Source of the DNA: Arthrobacter sp. S39
GTDB lineage: Bacteria; Actinomycetota; Actinomycetes; Actinomycetales; Micrococcaceae
NCBI RefSeq assembly: GCF_004320525.1
Contig: NZ_SIHX01000015.1
Span: 1-64,000, forward strand
Direction of reading: 5' to 3'
Length of the DNA: 64,000 nucleotides
Shown piece after piece: positions 42,093 to 50,856 of the stretch (position 1 is its first letter; every line of letters begins with the position of its first letter). A program made the translations under genes and the position numbers. The notes beneath the pieces were generated by a model. That model did no database searches. It was not told where the DNA came from and worked only from the letters and a program-made list of their open reading frames with translations.

Positions 42093-43145
42093 ATGAGTGA
42101 TCCAACCGAGGAAGGGACAGCCCACCCTGGCCGGATACGCCACAAGAACCGAATCTGGGCGGAGCAGGTCCTGACGCGCTCTACCCGGCTGCGGGCCTTG
42201 TCCGTATGGATGCAGTCCCGCAGCAACGACGAATTCCTCGCCCTCCTCGACGAGGGGATCAGCAGGCACCTCGATATCGCCGAGACCTCAGCCGGGGGCC
42301 GGAACCACCGCGGTTTCACCGATTTCGGCGGGTCCGCCATTGAGTGCGCCGTCAGCAACCTGGACGCCGCCGAGTCACTGCTGCTGCTGCGCGCGCCGGA
42401 CGACTACATCCAGGGGCATTTCCCGGGCATCCACTCGGACGTCCGCCGTTACCTTGAGGCCGAGGATCCCCGGAGACGCCGGATTGAGGCGCTGTCAAAG
42501 CAGATCCTTGACCAGCCGGTCACCATCGACACGAGGGAAAGCCTGGGCATAGCCCTCACGGCGGCGCGGTCGCACTCCCGGCAGCAGTACATCAAGGTGC
42601 GGAACTTCCGGAACGCGGTGGTGGTGGCCACGGTGGTGCTGTTTTCCGTCGCCGTGGCATTGGGGATCTGGGGCCTGAGCGCCCCGCAGTCCATTCCCCT
42701 CTGCTTTAACCCGGACGAAAAAATCGTCTGCCCGGCCGCTGAATCGCTGTACCGCCCCGGCAACGGGGACGACAAGAACCTGGTGATCCTCCGGACAGCG
42801 ATGCCCTTTGACATCTTCCTGATCCAGTTCGTCGGCCTGGTGGCAGCGGCGGTGTCCGGAGCAACGTCCCTGCACCGGATGGAGGCCACCCCGGTCCCGT
42901 TCAGCCTGCCGATTGCCCTGACCGTCCTCAAACTTCCCACCGGTGCACTGACCGCTGTCCTGGGCCTGATTCTGATGAGTGGCGGGTTCGTTCCGGGCCT
43001 GAGTGCGCTGGATTCGGCGCCCCAAATCCTGGCCTGGGCCATCCTGTTCGGGGCATCCCAGCAGCTTTTGACCGGCCTCGTGGACAGGCAGGCGCGAGGG
43101 GTTTTGGAGGGTGTCGGGGGAAAACCGCACGGATCCAGGATCTAG
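42093..43145 (+). CDS. Hypothetical membrane protein of the SARP regulon
   Basis: I do not recognise this 350-residue protein. The first about 175 residues are soluble, charged and helical. Three or four hydrophobic segments follow (AVVVATVVLFSVAVALGIW; IFLIQFVGLVAAAVSGA; ALTAVLGLILMSGGF; ILAWAILFGASQQLL). Between the first two is a loop with two Cys (IPLCFNPDEKIVCPAAE), which could form a disulfide outside the membrane. The ATG at 42093 follows GGAAGG; an ATG seven codons earlier is possible. It is the only clear membrane protein of the regulon and could anchor or release the hydrolases. Confidence 0.7.
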   Translation: MSDPTEEGTAHPGRIRHKNRIWAEQVLTRSTRLRALSVWMQSRSNDEFLALLDEGISRHLDIAETSAGGRNHRGFTDFGGSAIECAVSNLDAAESLLLLRAPDDYIQGHFPGIHSDVRRYLEAEDPRRRRIEALSKQILDQPVTIDTRESLGIALTAARSHSRQQYIKVRNFRNAVVVATVVLFSVAVALGIWGLSAPQSIPLCFNPDEKIVCPAAESLYRPGNGDDKNLVILRTAMPFDIFLIQFVGLVAAAVSGATSLHRMEATPVPFSLPIALTVLKLPTGALTAVLGLILMSGGFVPGLSALDSAPQILAWAILFGASQQLLTGLVDRQARGVLEGVGGKPHGSRI

Positions 43146-43152
43146 CGGCACT

Positions 43153-43530
43153 ATGGCCCGCCGTCCGGAGAAGCATAAGCCGCAGGAATTCGTGGAAGCC
43201 CTCGTGGTGCTGGAAGCAGACGATGCCTCCGGCAGCCGGCTCGAGCAGGTGCGCCAGCACGCCGTCGTGCTTCAGTGGCTGCCGCCGCGGATAGCGGTCG
43301 TCCTGGTGCCGGCTCACCGTGCATTGCCCGACGCAGTGCGCTGGACCAGCTGGTACGCCGGTGACGTTCCGGCGGATGTGACGGCAGGCTTCACCCCGAC
43401 GGAGCGCCTGTTTGTGGACGCCTGGCAGTCCCGCCGCGAAGCCAAGACCCGCCCGGGGGACGGCCTGCCGTGGGACGCCGCCGGGAGGGAGCCCCCTGAC
43501 TGGCCGGACGAACCTCCGCACCGTCAATAA
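43153..43530 (+). CDS. Small protein sharing a domain with the downstream metzincin
   Basis: This 125-residue protein follows 7 bp after the membrane-protein gene. Residues about 50-115 align with residues about 28-95 of the metzincin encoded next: both have RIAVV-VP, then L/F-T-x-TERLxxDA, R-x-S/R-x-E, a Lys, RPGxGxPWDxxG. No other domain is recognised. It may be a free form of a propeptide, sorting or inhibitor domain for the protease; this is inference from the similarity and position. Confidence 0.7.
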   Translation: MARRPEKHKPQEFVEALVVLEADDASGSRLEQVRQHAVVLQWLPPRIAVVLVPAHRALPDAVRWTSWYAGDVPADVTAGFTPTERLFVDAWQSRREAKTRPGDGLPWDAAGREPPDWPDEPPHRQ

Positions 43531-43559
43531 CACTCCAGTAACGCCCTGCGGTGCATAGT
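43527..43559 (+). promoter_or_regulatory. SARP-type operator/promoter 2
   Basis: Heptamers ATAACAC at 43527-43533 and GTAACGC at 43538-43544 are 11 bp apart; the -10-like CATAGT starts 9 bp later at 43554. It overlaps the end of the small gene and precedes the metzincin gene at 43591. Confidence 0.65.
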
Positions 43560-43590
43560 CCTTGCTGTACGCCTGGGTGAGGAGAGGGCA

Positions 43591-45768
43591 ATGTCTGGAG
43601 ATTTGAATGTCAGCGAGCAGGCCGTCCTGGACGATTTTCCGGGGCTGAGGAGCGGTGCCGATCCGAACCCGCCAATCCACCAGTACGGGCGGATCCGGAT
43701 CGCCGTGGTGCCCGATGGGGGCGGGCCGCTGCGGAACGGCCTGGCGCCGGACGCGCCCCCGGAGGACCTCACCGAGACGGAGCGGCTGGGCCTGGACGCG
43801 CTCCGCCTGCGCGACTCGCAGGAGTTCAGGACCGCGAAGGAGAACCGTCCCCGGCAGGGTGAGCCGTGGGACATGACCGGCTGCACCGACGTCGTGCCGG
43901 TGGGGCAGGCAGAGGCCGGAGCCGACAGCCAGGCCTTCGCCGCCGCGCCAACCAGCAGTTACCTGGAGGGCACCGTTGCGGTGGGCATCGTGATCGTCCA
44001 GGGCCCGACGGCGGCGCTTCGGTTTTCGGACGCTGAGATCCTGAAGGTGGTGGCTGAGGTCCAGAACGGCCTGGGGTACTTCGCCACGGCCAACCCGATC
44101 GCGGGCATCAGCTTTGCGTATGACATCCAGAACGTCACGCTGGCCACGCCGGCGGACCCGGCCAACGCCGACCTGGAAGGCCTGTGGCGGAATCCGGCCA
44201 TGGGCGCCATCGGCTACAGCGCCAACTGGAGCGGCGTCACCGCCTACGTGGAGGACCTGCGGACCCGCTTTGGTACCCGCTGGACTTTCTGCGGCTTTTT
44301 CACCAAATACCCGCTCGGGCACTTCGCCTACGCGTCGATCGGCGGCCCGCGGATCGTGATGGACTACAACAACGACGGCTGGGGCCCGGACAACATCGAC
44401 AGGGTCTTCGCCCACGAAACCGGACATATCTTCGGCTGCCCCGACGAGTACGCGGTCAGCGGCTGCAACTGCGGCGGAAGCTGGGGCAGGTACGGGACCA
44501 CCAACGGCAACTGCGAAAACTGTACTTCCGGCGGTGGCGTCCCCTGCCTCATGAAGGGCAATACCTTCACCCTCTGCGGCTACACCCCGGCCCATCTGGG
44601 CTGGTCCCCGCAGCTCCTGGTCCGCAACTACGGGGCCTCCGCGGGCGGCTGGCAGGTGGGCCGCCATCCGCGCATACTGGCCGACACGACGGCGGACGGC
44701 CGGGCGGACATCGTGGGCTTCGGGGAGGCCGGCGTCTACCTTTCCCGTGCCCAGGCGGATGGGCGCTTTGAGGTTCCCCACCTTGCCGTGAACAACTTCG
44801 GCTACGTGGCCGGTGGGTGGCGGGTGGAGAAGCACCCGCGGTTCCTGGCCGATACCACCGGTGACGGCCGTGCGGACATCGTGGGCTTCGGGGAGGCCGG
44901 CGTGTACGTCTCACGGGCACAGGCGGACGGCACCTTTGATGCCCTGCGGCGGGTGGTGGACAACTTCGGCTACGTGGCGGGCGGCTGGCGGGTGGAGAAC
45001 CATCCGCGGTTCCTGGCCGATACCACCGGTGACGGCCGGGCGGACATTGTGGGCTTCGGCAACGCAGGAGTCTATGTTTCCCGGGCGCAGGCGGACGGCA
45101 GTTACGACGCCCTGCGGCTGGTGGTGAGCGACTTCGGCTATGTGGCCGGGGGCTGGCGGGTGGAGAAGCACCCACGGCTCCTGGCCGACACCACCGGTGA
45201 CGGCCGGGCGGACATTGTGGGCTTCGGCGAGGCCGGGGTGTACGTCTCCCGCGCCCAGGCGGACGGCAGCTACGATGCCCTGCGGCTGGTGGTGACCAAC
45301 TTCGGCTATGTGGCCGGCGGCTGGCGGGTGGAGAAGCACCCACGGTTCGTGGTGGACCTGACCGGCGACGGGCGGGCGGACATCCTGGGCTTCGGGGAGG
45401 CCGGGGTGTATGTCTCCCTCGCGCAGGCGGACGGCAGCTACGGCCCGGTGACGCTGGCGGTGGCCGACTTCGGCTACGTGGCCGGCGGCTGGCGTGTCGA
45501 GCGGCACCCCCGCCTCCTGGCCGACACCACCGGCGACGGCCTGCCGGACATCGTGGGCTTCGGCGAAGCCGGAGTCTATGTCTCCCGGAACCTGGGCGGC
45601 GGTGCCTTCGAACACCCTGGGCCGGTTGACACGCACTTCGGGTACGCAAACCCCGCCGGCGGCTGGCGGATCGAACGGCATCCCCGTTTCGTGGTGGACG
45701 TGACCGGGGGCGGCAAGGCAGACATCGTCGGCTTTGGCGAAGCCGGGGTCTACGTCGCCCGGGCCTAG
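43591..45768 (+). CDS. Metzincin-like protease with seven VCBS/FG-GAP-type repeats
   Basis: This 725-residue protein has an N-terminal domain shared with the preceding small protein, a metalloprotease domain and a repeat region. The zinc motif is HETGHIFGCPDEY at 275-287 (His275, Glu276, His279), followed by Cys-rich sequence and a Met-turn candidate CLMKGN. From about residue 352, seven 56-residue repeats of the form GGWRVEKHPRFLADTTGDGR form a probable beta-propeller for binding. No signal peptide is visible. The repeats are nearly identical in DNA (168 bp). A SARP-type site lies upstream, and the M28 gene follows after 27 bp. Confidence 0.85.
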   Translation: MSGDLNVSEQAVLDDFPGLRSGADPNPPIHQYGRIRIAVVPDGGGPLRNGLAPDAPPEDLTETERLGLDALRLRDSQEFRTAKENRPRQGEPWDMTGCTDVVPVGQAEAGADSQAFAAAPTSSYLEGTVAVGIVIVQGPTAALRFSDAEILKVVAEVQNGLGYFATANPIAGISFAYDIQNVTLATPADPANADLEGLWRNPAMGAIGYSANWSGVTAYVEDLRTRFGTRWTFCGFFTKYPLGHFAYASIGGPRIVMDYNNDGWGPDNIDRVFAHETGHIFGCPDEYAVSGCNCGGSWGRYGTTNGNCENCTSGGGVPCLMKGNTFTLCGYTPAHLGWSPQLLVRNYGASAGGWQVGRHPRILADTTADGRADIVGFGEAGVYLSRAQADGRFEVPHLAVNNFGYVAGGWRVEKHPRFLADTTGDGRADIVGFGEAGVYVSRAQADGTFDALRRVVDNFGYVAGGWRVENHPRFLADTTGDGRADIVGFGNAGVYVSRAQADGSYDALRLVVSDFGYVAGGWRVEKHPRLLADTTGDGRADIVGFGEAGVYVSRAQADGSYDALRLVVTNFGYVAGGWRVEKHPRFVVDLTGDGRADILGFGEAGVYVSLAQADGSYGPVTLAVADFGYVAGGWRVERHPRLLADTTGDGLPDIVGFGEAGVYVSRNLGGGAFEHPGPVDTHFGYANPAGGWRIERHPRFVVDVTGGGKADIVGFGEAGVYVARA
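44644..45768. repeat. Seven tandem 168-bp coding repeats
   Basis: Units begin at 44644, 44812, 44980, 45148, 45316, 45484 and about 45658. Each encodes a 56-residue VCBS/FG-GAP-like blade. The middle units are very similar at the nucleotide level, including third codon positions, which indicates recent duplication or gene conversion. The last unit is more diverged and slightly longer. Confidence 0.9.
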
Positions 45769-45795
45769 CCGGGTCTGGGTCGGGAAGGCACGGAG

Positions 45796-47748
45796 ATGGC
45801 CACCGTCTACTTCGATATCGGGGCGACGCTCGCGGATGTGAGCGCTGCCCCCGACGGTTCGCTGACCTTCCGGCCGCGGCCCCGCGTCCACGAGGTCCTC
45901 GATGCGCTCGCCGCCACGGACGTGGGGATCATTTCGAACCCGGGGCCGGGTGAGCGCGCCCGGGCACACGCTGCGGCTGCCCTTGGTGCGGCGTTCCCGG
46001 GGCGGTTCACCGACGGCGCGCTGATCCGCTGGGGACCGAAGGATTCACGCGCGATCTTCGACGGCGCCGTGGCCGCTGCGGGCGCTGACGCGGAAGGCTG
46101 CGTTTTCGTCGGTGAAGATCCTGATGAGCGGGCGTTTGCCCGCGAGGCCGGACTCCGCACTGCTCCGCATCCCGTCTTTGCCGGTGCAGCCGTCGAAGGA
46201 CGCCCGGTCCTGTGGATCCGCATCAGCCTTCCCGAGGACCAGAGCCTCACGGACCTCGGGGTGGTGGCCAATGCTGCCGAAGTTGTCCCCGTGCACGTCC
46301 CGTCAGCCCGGCTTGTCCTCGCCATGGCCACTGCCTCCGGCGTGGAGCACCTGGTGGACGCCGGCTTCGCCGTGGACCAGCAGGCACCGGTGGATGACAC
46401 GGTGGCGTTCCTGGTGCGGGACGACAGGCCCGCCCCGCCGCCGTCGGGCATTCCAGCGGCGCCGACGCCTGCAGCAGCACCTGCAGGAGGGCCGGCCGAC
46501 GGCCACGCACGCGCTTCCTCTGCATTTGCCTTCATGGCGGGCGGGCTGGCCGGACTGACGCAGACGGTGGTTTCCCTCGGTCCGGCACCCGGCGGCGTCT
46601 ACATCGCGGCCGCTGCCGGCACCCCGCTGGAGGAACTGCATATCCCCGGCGCGCGCCACGGCCATACGGAACGTCTGCTTCCCGATCCCGGCCTGCTCGC
46701 CCGTCCGGGAGAGCTCGACGCCATGGCGCTCGCCGCCGGGTTCCCCCGCCCCGGTTTTGCGGCCGCTGGGCCGTCACCCGAAACCGTCGACGCCGTCCGC
46801 GCGGCTGTCACATCGTCCGCGATCCGCGGGCACACCGCACGCCTCTCTGGCGCAGCGCCGCTGGTTGACGGAGAGCCGCGGGTGGTCACCAGCCGCGACG
46901 TCTCGAACCCCGGGAACATGGTGGTTGTGGATACCCTGGCGGCACAGTTCCATCGCCTGGGCTTCACCGTCACATTGCAGCCTTTCACTTGGCGCGGGCA
47001 CCGCCTCGCCAACGTGGAGGCCGAACACCGGGTCGAGGGATCGGACGGGGCAGTCCTGGTCACGGCCCACCTCGATTCGACAGCGGCATACGGCGAATTC
47101 GCCGATCCTGCCGGCAGGCCCCGTCCCTACGATCCCGGCACCGACCCGGCCCCGGGAGCCGACGACGACGGAAGCGGCACGGCCGCGGTCCTGGCGGCGG
47201 CAGAGTGCCTCAGCACCATGGTGGCGGCGGGGAGGACGCCGGCGCGGACCGTCCGCTTCGTCCTGTTCAACGCCGAGGAGCAAGGCCTCATCGGCAGCAA
47301 ATACTACGCGCGCGCCGCGGCCGCCAACGGCGAGGCCATCGCCGCCGTGCTCCAGATGGACATGATCGCCGGCCTGCAGGACGGTCCCCGCAGGGTGGAA
47401 ATCCATGCCGGTACGGCCGTGACGGGCCCTGTGGCGGCTGCTTCCAACGCCCTGGGCGACCGGTTGGCTGAGGCAGCGGCGGCGGTTGAGCCCGGCCTGG
47501 AGGTTCAGAGGCTCACCGGGAGCGCGGACCCGGCCGCCGGCCGCAGCGACCACGCGAGCTTCCACGAACGCGGCTGGGCGGCGGTTGCCGTCTCCGAGAA
47601 TTTCTTCGCCGACACCTCGCCCGCCACCGGCACCCGGCAGTACCACCTCCCCGGGGACATACTCGAGGACGCCGACCACAACACCGAATACGCCGCAGAG
47701 ATCGCCCGGGCCGTCACCGTGGCGGCACTGACACTCGCAGGACTCTGA
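45796..47748 (+). CDS. HAD-like domain fused to M28 aminopeptidase
   Basis: This 650-residue protein has two parts. Residues about 1-160 resemble a HAD hydrolase (VYFDIGATLADV; GIISNPGPGERA; CVFVGEDPDERAFAREAG), but motif I reads DIGAT, so the second Asp (general acid) is Gly and activity is doubtful. Residues about 340-650 are an M28 zinc peptidase: His425-x-Asp427 in TAHLDSTA, Asp in GADDDGSGT (456-458), Glu494-Glu495 in NAEEQG, MDMIAG and SDHASFHERG. No signal peptide. It is between the two metalloprotease genes (gaps 27 and 23 bp), apparently in one transcript. Confidence 0.85.
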   Translation: MATVYFDIGATLADVSAAPDGSLTFRPRPRVHEVLDALAATDVGIISNPGPGERARAHAAAALGAAFPGRFTDGALIRWGPKDSRAIFDGAVAAAGADAEGCVFVGEDPDERAFAREAGLRTAPHPVFAGAAVEGRPVLWIRISLPEDQSLTDLGVVANAAEVVPVHVPSARLVLAMATASGVEHLVDAGFAVDQQAPVDDTVAFLVRDDRPAPPPSGIPAAPTPAAAPAGGPADGHARASSAFAFMAGGLAGLTQTVVSLGPAPGGVYIAAAAGTPLEELHIPGARHGHTERLLPDPGLLARPGELDAMALAAGFPRPGFAAAGPSPETVDAVRAAVTSSAIRGHTARLSGAAPLVDGEPRVVTSRDVSNPGNMVVVDTLAAQFHRLGFTVTLQPFTWRGHRLANVEAEHRVEGSDGAVLVTAHLDSTAAYGEFADPAGRPRPYDPGTDPAPGADDDGSGTAAVLAAAECLSTMVAAGRTPARTVRFVLFNAEEQGLIGSKYYARAAAANGEAIAAVLQMDMIAGLQDGPRRVEIHAGTAVTGPVAAASNALGDRLAEAAAAVEPGLEVQRLTGSADPAAGRSDHASFHERGWAAVAVSENFFADTSPATGTRQYHLPGDILEDADHNTEYAAEIARAVTVAALTLAGL

Positions 47749-47771
47749 ACAACCACGGGAGGACCACCGTC

Positions 47772-49811
47772 ATGGGCAAGATCATTGATCAACGCAACCT
47801 GGACCACGACCGCTTCGCCGAGGGTGGCGAAGCACGTCCTCCGCGGGAAAGCGCCGGCAGGGCTGCGCCCAGGGCCGATGGGGAACCGGCCGGCGGCCCG
47901 GCTGGCGGACCCGGCAAGGTGAACCGCTTCACCGGGCACCGTTCGGAACTGAGGGCCGCCAATGCACCCGGTTTCGAAGCCGGGGCGCAACCTTCCGAGT
48001 CGGAGTTCATCGCCAGGGCCAAGTCCTACGCCATGTCCGTGGCGGAAGCCGTCGGGTTCGAGGCGGCCGTCCCGCCCGAGTTCGAGGCGGATCCCACCAT
48101 CACCACCACCTCGGAAGGACTGCGGGTGGTCAGCCTGCAGCAGATGTCGAACGGCATCGAGGTGTGGTCCATGTCGCCGAAGGTCTGGCTGCACAGCGAC
48201 GGCGCTGTGGACCGGCTGGTCGGGGATACGGTCAGCGTGCCCGCGGACCTCCCGGCCAAACCCGCAGTCGCAGCAGAAGCGGCCCTGCTGGTGGCCGTCC
48301 GGGAAGCGGCCAAGGCGCGGACCCTGAGGGGAACCTTTGGCGACGACGAGCTGCCGCAGCTCGATGTCGCCGACGCAGACTTCAGGCGCCTGTCCTTCCA
48401 GCCCCTGCCGTCCCGGCCCATGACGTTCAGCCGGGGAGTCTTCGCGGAAGACATTCCCGCCCGGCTCGTGTACCTGGACATGGGCGGCAGCTTCAGGCTC
48501 ACCTGGTTCTTCACGATCTCCCGCGAGGACCTGATCGTCCAGTACAAGGCCTTCGTCGAAGCCGATGGGCGTACCAGGGACCCGGAAGCGCCCGAAATCC
48601 TGTACTTCTACGACTCCACCAGCCACGCTGTGGGCGGCCGCGTCTTCACACGCAACCCCGCCCAGACCGGCTTCCAAGAAGTTCCCTTCCCCCTGCCCGC
48701 AACCGAATACCCCGTCGAACCGCCCGCCGGCTTCCCGGCCTTCGGAGCCTGGACCGGCACAGTGAACGGGAAGCTGGCCACGGTGGGCAACAATGTGCGT
48801 GCCCTCAACGGGACCACCAGGAAGCCGTTCGAGATCACTGCGCCGGCCAGCGGCGGCGTTTTCGCCCCCGCACCTGAGAGCCCGGAGCAGTTCATCACCA
48901 ACATTTTCTTCTTCTGCAACTACATGCACGACTTTTTCCTGATGCTTGGCTTCACTGAGGAGGCAGGAAATTTCCAGGCCATTAACCCCAGCGGACTGGG
49001 ACGGGGCGCGGACCCCGTCGACGCCCTCGCCCACCCCGGCCGCGTAGTCGGCACGGCCAACATGAGCACCCGCGCCGACGGGGTGGCCGGCCTGATGAAC
49101 ATGGGCCTGGTGACCTCCACCGGCCGGCACACCGCCAACGACTCCGACGTTGTGTTCCACGAGTACGTCCACGGCGTGAGCAACCGGCTGGTGGGCGGCA
49201 TGCTGGACGCCGAAGGCCTGGACGAAGACCAGTCCGTGTCCATGGGGGAGGGCTGGAGCGATTTCTTCGCACTCACCATCAACAACTTCCCGGGCACCAC
49301 TGAGCGCCTGGTCACGGGAAGCTGGGTGACGGGGCGGGAGTCCGGTATCCGGCAACGGCCCTACGACCCGCAGTACCCCGGGACCTTCGGCGACATCGGC
49401 AAGGGGACCGGACAGGTTGACGGCCCGGCGAACGCCGACCTTTCCTACCAGGAGGTGCACGACGTCGGTGAGATCTGGTGCGCAGCCCTGATGCAGCTGA
49501 CCCGCGGCGTCGGCGCCGCCCTCGGAAGTAAGGAGCGCGGCTACCGGCTCGCGTGGCAAGCCGTGGTGGACGGCCTCAAACTGACCCCGAAGAATCCGTC
49601 CTTCCTGACAGCGCGCGACGCCGTCCTCCGCGCCTTCAGGTCCATGAAGGGCACCGGCCGGCTCACCGAAGAGGAGTACGCCGCTGTCCGGCGCGCAGCG
49701 TGGGAGGCCTTCGCCCGGTTCGGCATGGGCTTCGACGCCTCGTGCCCGAACGCCACGTTCAGCGGCTGCCGCGGCGGTACAGCGATCCCCCCGGACGGGG
49801 TGGATGACTGA
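47772..49811 (+). CDS. M36 (fungalysin-type) metallopeptidase
   Basis: This 679-residue protein is an M36 metallopeptidase with its FTP-like propeptide region in the first about 370 residues. The zinc motif HEYVH is at 463-467 (VVFHEYVHGVSNRL), and the third-ligand region GEGWSDFFALTI follows. Secreted M36 enzymes degrade structural proteins, yet this one begins with MGKIIDQRNLDHD and has no signal peptide. It ends the operon 43591-49811. It converges on the nuclease gene with 37 bp between. Confidence 0.9.
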   Translation: MGKIIDQRNLDHDRFAEGGEARPPRESAGRAAPRADGEPAGGPAGGPGKVNRFTGHRSELRAANAPGFEAGAQPSESEFIARAKSYAMSVAEAVGFEAAVPPEFEADPTITTTSEGLRVVSLQQMSNGIEVWSMSPKVWLHSDGAVDRLVGDTVSVPADLPAKPAVAAEAALLVAVREAAKARTLRGTFGDDELPQLDVADADFRRLSFQPLPSRPMTFSRGVFAEDIPARLVYLDMGGSFRLTWFFTISREDLIVQYKAFVEADGRTRDPEAPEILYFYDSTSHAVGGRVFTRNPAQTGFQEVPFPLPATEYPVEPPAGFPAFGAWTGTVNGKLATVGNNVRALNGTTRKPFEITAPASGGVFAPAPESPEQFITNIFFFCNYMHDFFLMLGFTEEAGNFQAINPSGLGRGADPVDALAHPGRVVGTANMSTRADGVAGLMNMGLVTSTGRHTANDSDVVFHEYVHGVSNRLVGGMLDAEGLDEDQSVSMGEGWSDFFALTINNFPGTTERLVTGSWVTGRESGIRQRPYDPQYPGTFGDIGKGTGQVDGPANADLSYQEVHDVGEIWCAALMQLTRGVGAALGSKERGYRLAWQAVVDGLKLTPKNPSFLTARDAVLRAFRSMKGTGRLTEEEYAAVRRAAWEAFARFGMGFDASCPNATFSGCRGGTAIPPDGVDD

Positions 49812-49848
49812 ACGGGCGCCTGACTGAAGGGATGGACGACGGCGGGGC

Positions 49849-50676
49849 TCACCACTGGATATCGGCCGGGGAGCCGAGGGGCTCACGGTCGCCGGGCCCG
49901 GGGAGAGGCACGAAGGCATCCGCGCCCCGCAGTGCGTCCGCAAACTGAAGGCCCGTGCGCTCCTCCAGCTCGGCCGTGCTGACCTGGAAAGCCCGGAACT
50001 CATCCAGGTCCAGCGCCTCGAACGGGTTGAGGTTCTGGCTCAGCAGGAAGGCGTCGCTCTTGAACAGGCCCTGCTCCACATAGGCAAGGATCTTCCAGTA
50101 CTCCCGCGGCAGCCGGACTCCCCGGTATTCGCGGTCATTGTCCTGGAACACGGGCCCGCCAAAAACACTGATCTTCAAGTCCTGCACGTCGACGTCGGCG
50201 AAGACCGCTTCCTCGAGCTGCCCCCAGACCCCGTTCTTGCTGCTTTGGTTGAAGTCGTCCATGTGCGGGGCGATGTTGGTGAAGAAAAACGAGTCGTTGT
50301 TGGCGCTCTCCGCCTCGGACAGGTCGCCCCAGACAAGGTCCGCGCGCCGGGCGAGGTGTCCACGGTCCAGGCGGTTGCCGCTGTAGAGCTCGTCGCCGTT
50401 CTGGAAGGGTGCAGGGATCCGGGGATCCTTGACGAAGGAGATGCCCTTGCGGCTGACCCGCTTGAGGTTGCCGCCGTCGATATTCCAGGCCACCCACCGC
50501 GCGAACCGCCGCGACTTGCTCAGGGCGAGTGAGAAGTGGGTGTAAGGAATGATGACGGACCCGTCGAGCTGGACGGTGTCGTCCTCAATTGCCGTGCCGA
50601 TCGCCGGCGGTCCGAGAGGCTCACCGAGGAAGTCGGGAGAATATCCGCCGCCGTGGAGTTCCTGGTTCTGGCCCAT
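49849..50676 (-). CDS. DNA/RNA non-specific endonuclease (NUC1/NucA type)
   Basis: This 275-residue protein has the beta-beta-alpha-metal nuclease signature DRGH at 104-107 (NRLDRGHLARRADLVWG) and the second conserved stretch SFFFTNIAPHMDDFNQ with the metal-binding Asn. It should cleave DNA and RNA without sequence specificity. Such toxic nucleases are usually exported or paired with an inhibitor; here there is no signal peptide and no obvious inhibitor gene beside it. The start lies only about 10 bp from a predicted -10, suggesting a leaderless or near-leaderless mRNA under a SARP-type site. Confidence 0.88.
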   Translation of the reverse strand: MGQNQELHGGGYSPDFLGEPLGPPAIGTAIEDDTVQLDGSVIIPYTHFSLALSKSRRFARWVAWNIDGGNLKRVSRKGISFVKDPRIPAPFQNGDELYSGNRLDRGHLARRADLVWGDLSEAESANNDSFFFTNIAPHMDDFNQSSKNGVWGQLEEAVFADVDVQDLKISVFGGPVFQDNDREYRGVRLPREYWKILAYVEQGLFKSDAFLLSQNLNPFEALDLDEFRAFQVSTAELEERTGLQFADALRGADAFVPLPGPGDREPLGSPADIQW

Positions 50677-50685
50677 GCTTCGGAC

Positions 50686-50716
50686 ACTAGCCCGGGGACC
50701 GTTATCCGGGCGTTAC
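50686..50716 (-). promoter_or_regulatory. SARP-type operator/promoter 3
   Basis: Read on the minus strand, heptamers GTAACGC (50716-50710) and ATAACGG (50705-50699) are 11 bp apart. A -10-like GCTAGT (50691-50686) follows after 7 bp. It immediately precedes the nuclease start at 50676. The spacing to the -10 is slightly shorter than at the other sites. Confidence 0.6.
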
Positions 50717-50856
50717 GGCGCCCCACAGCGGATCAGTTGCAGCGGCTCCCGCATACGACACGGGCAGAATGTCATTGACATGCCACGTCAAACTGCGGAT
50801 CGTCATTGCTACATAAGTTCCAGCTCATCAGACCCAGACTGAATTGGGGGGAACCC

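Noticed and set aside
42928..44835. 635-codon minus-strand frame across three plus-strand genes
   Set aside because: It spans the ends and starts of separate plus genes and two predicted promoters; no ribosome site or domain.
44644..45768. Possible CRISPR array from regular repeats
   Set aside because: The period is 168 bp without unique spacers, and the repeats are in frame, encoding beta-propeller-like blades.
47505..50003. 832-codon minus-strand frame opposite the M36 gene
   Set aside because: Antisense shadow; the M36 enzyme with its HEYVH motif is on the plus strand, and the frame runs into the nuclease gene region without motifs.
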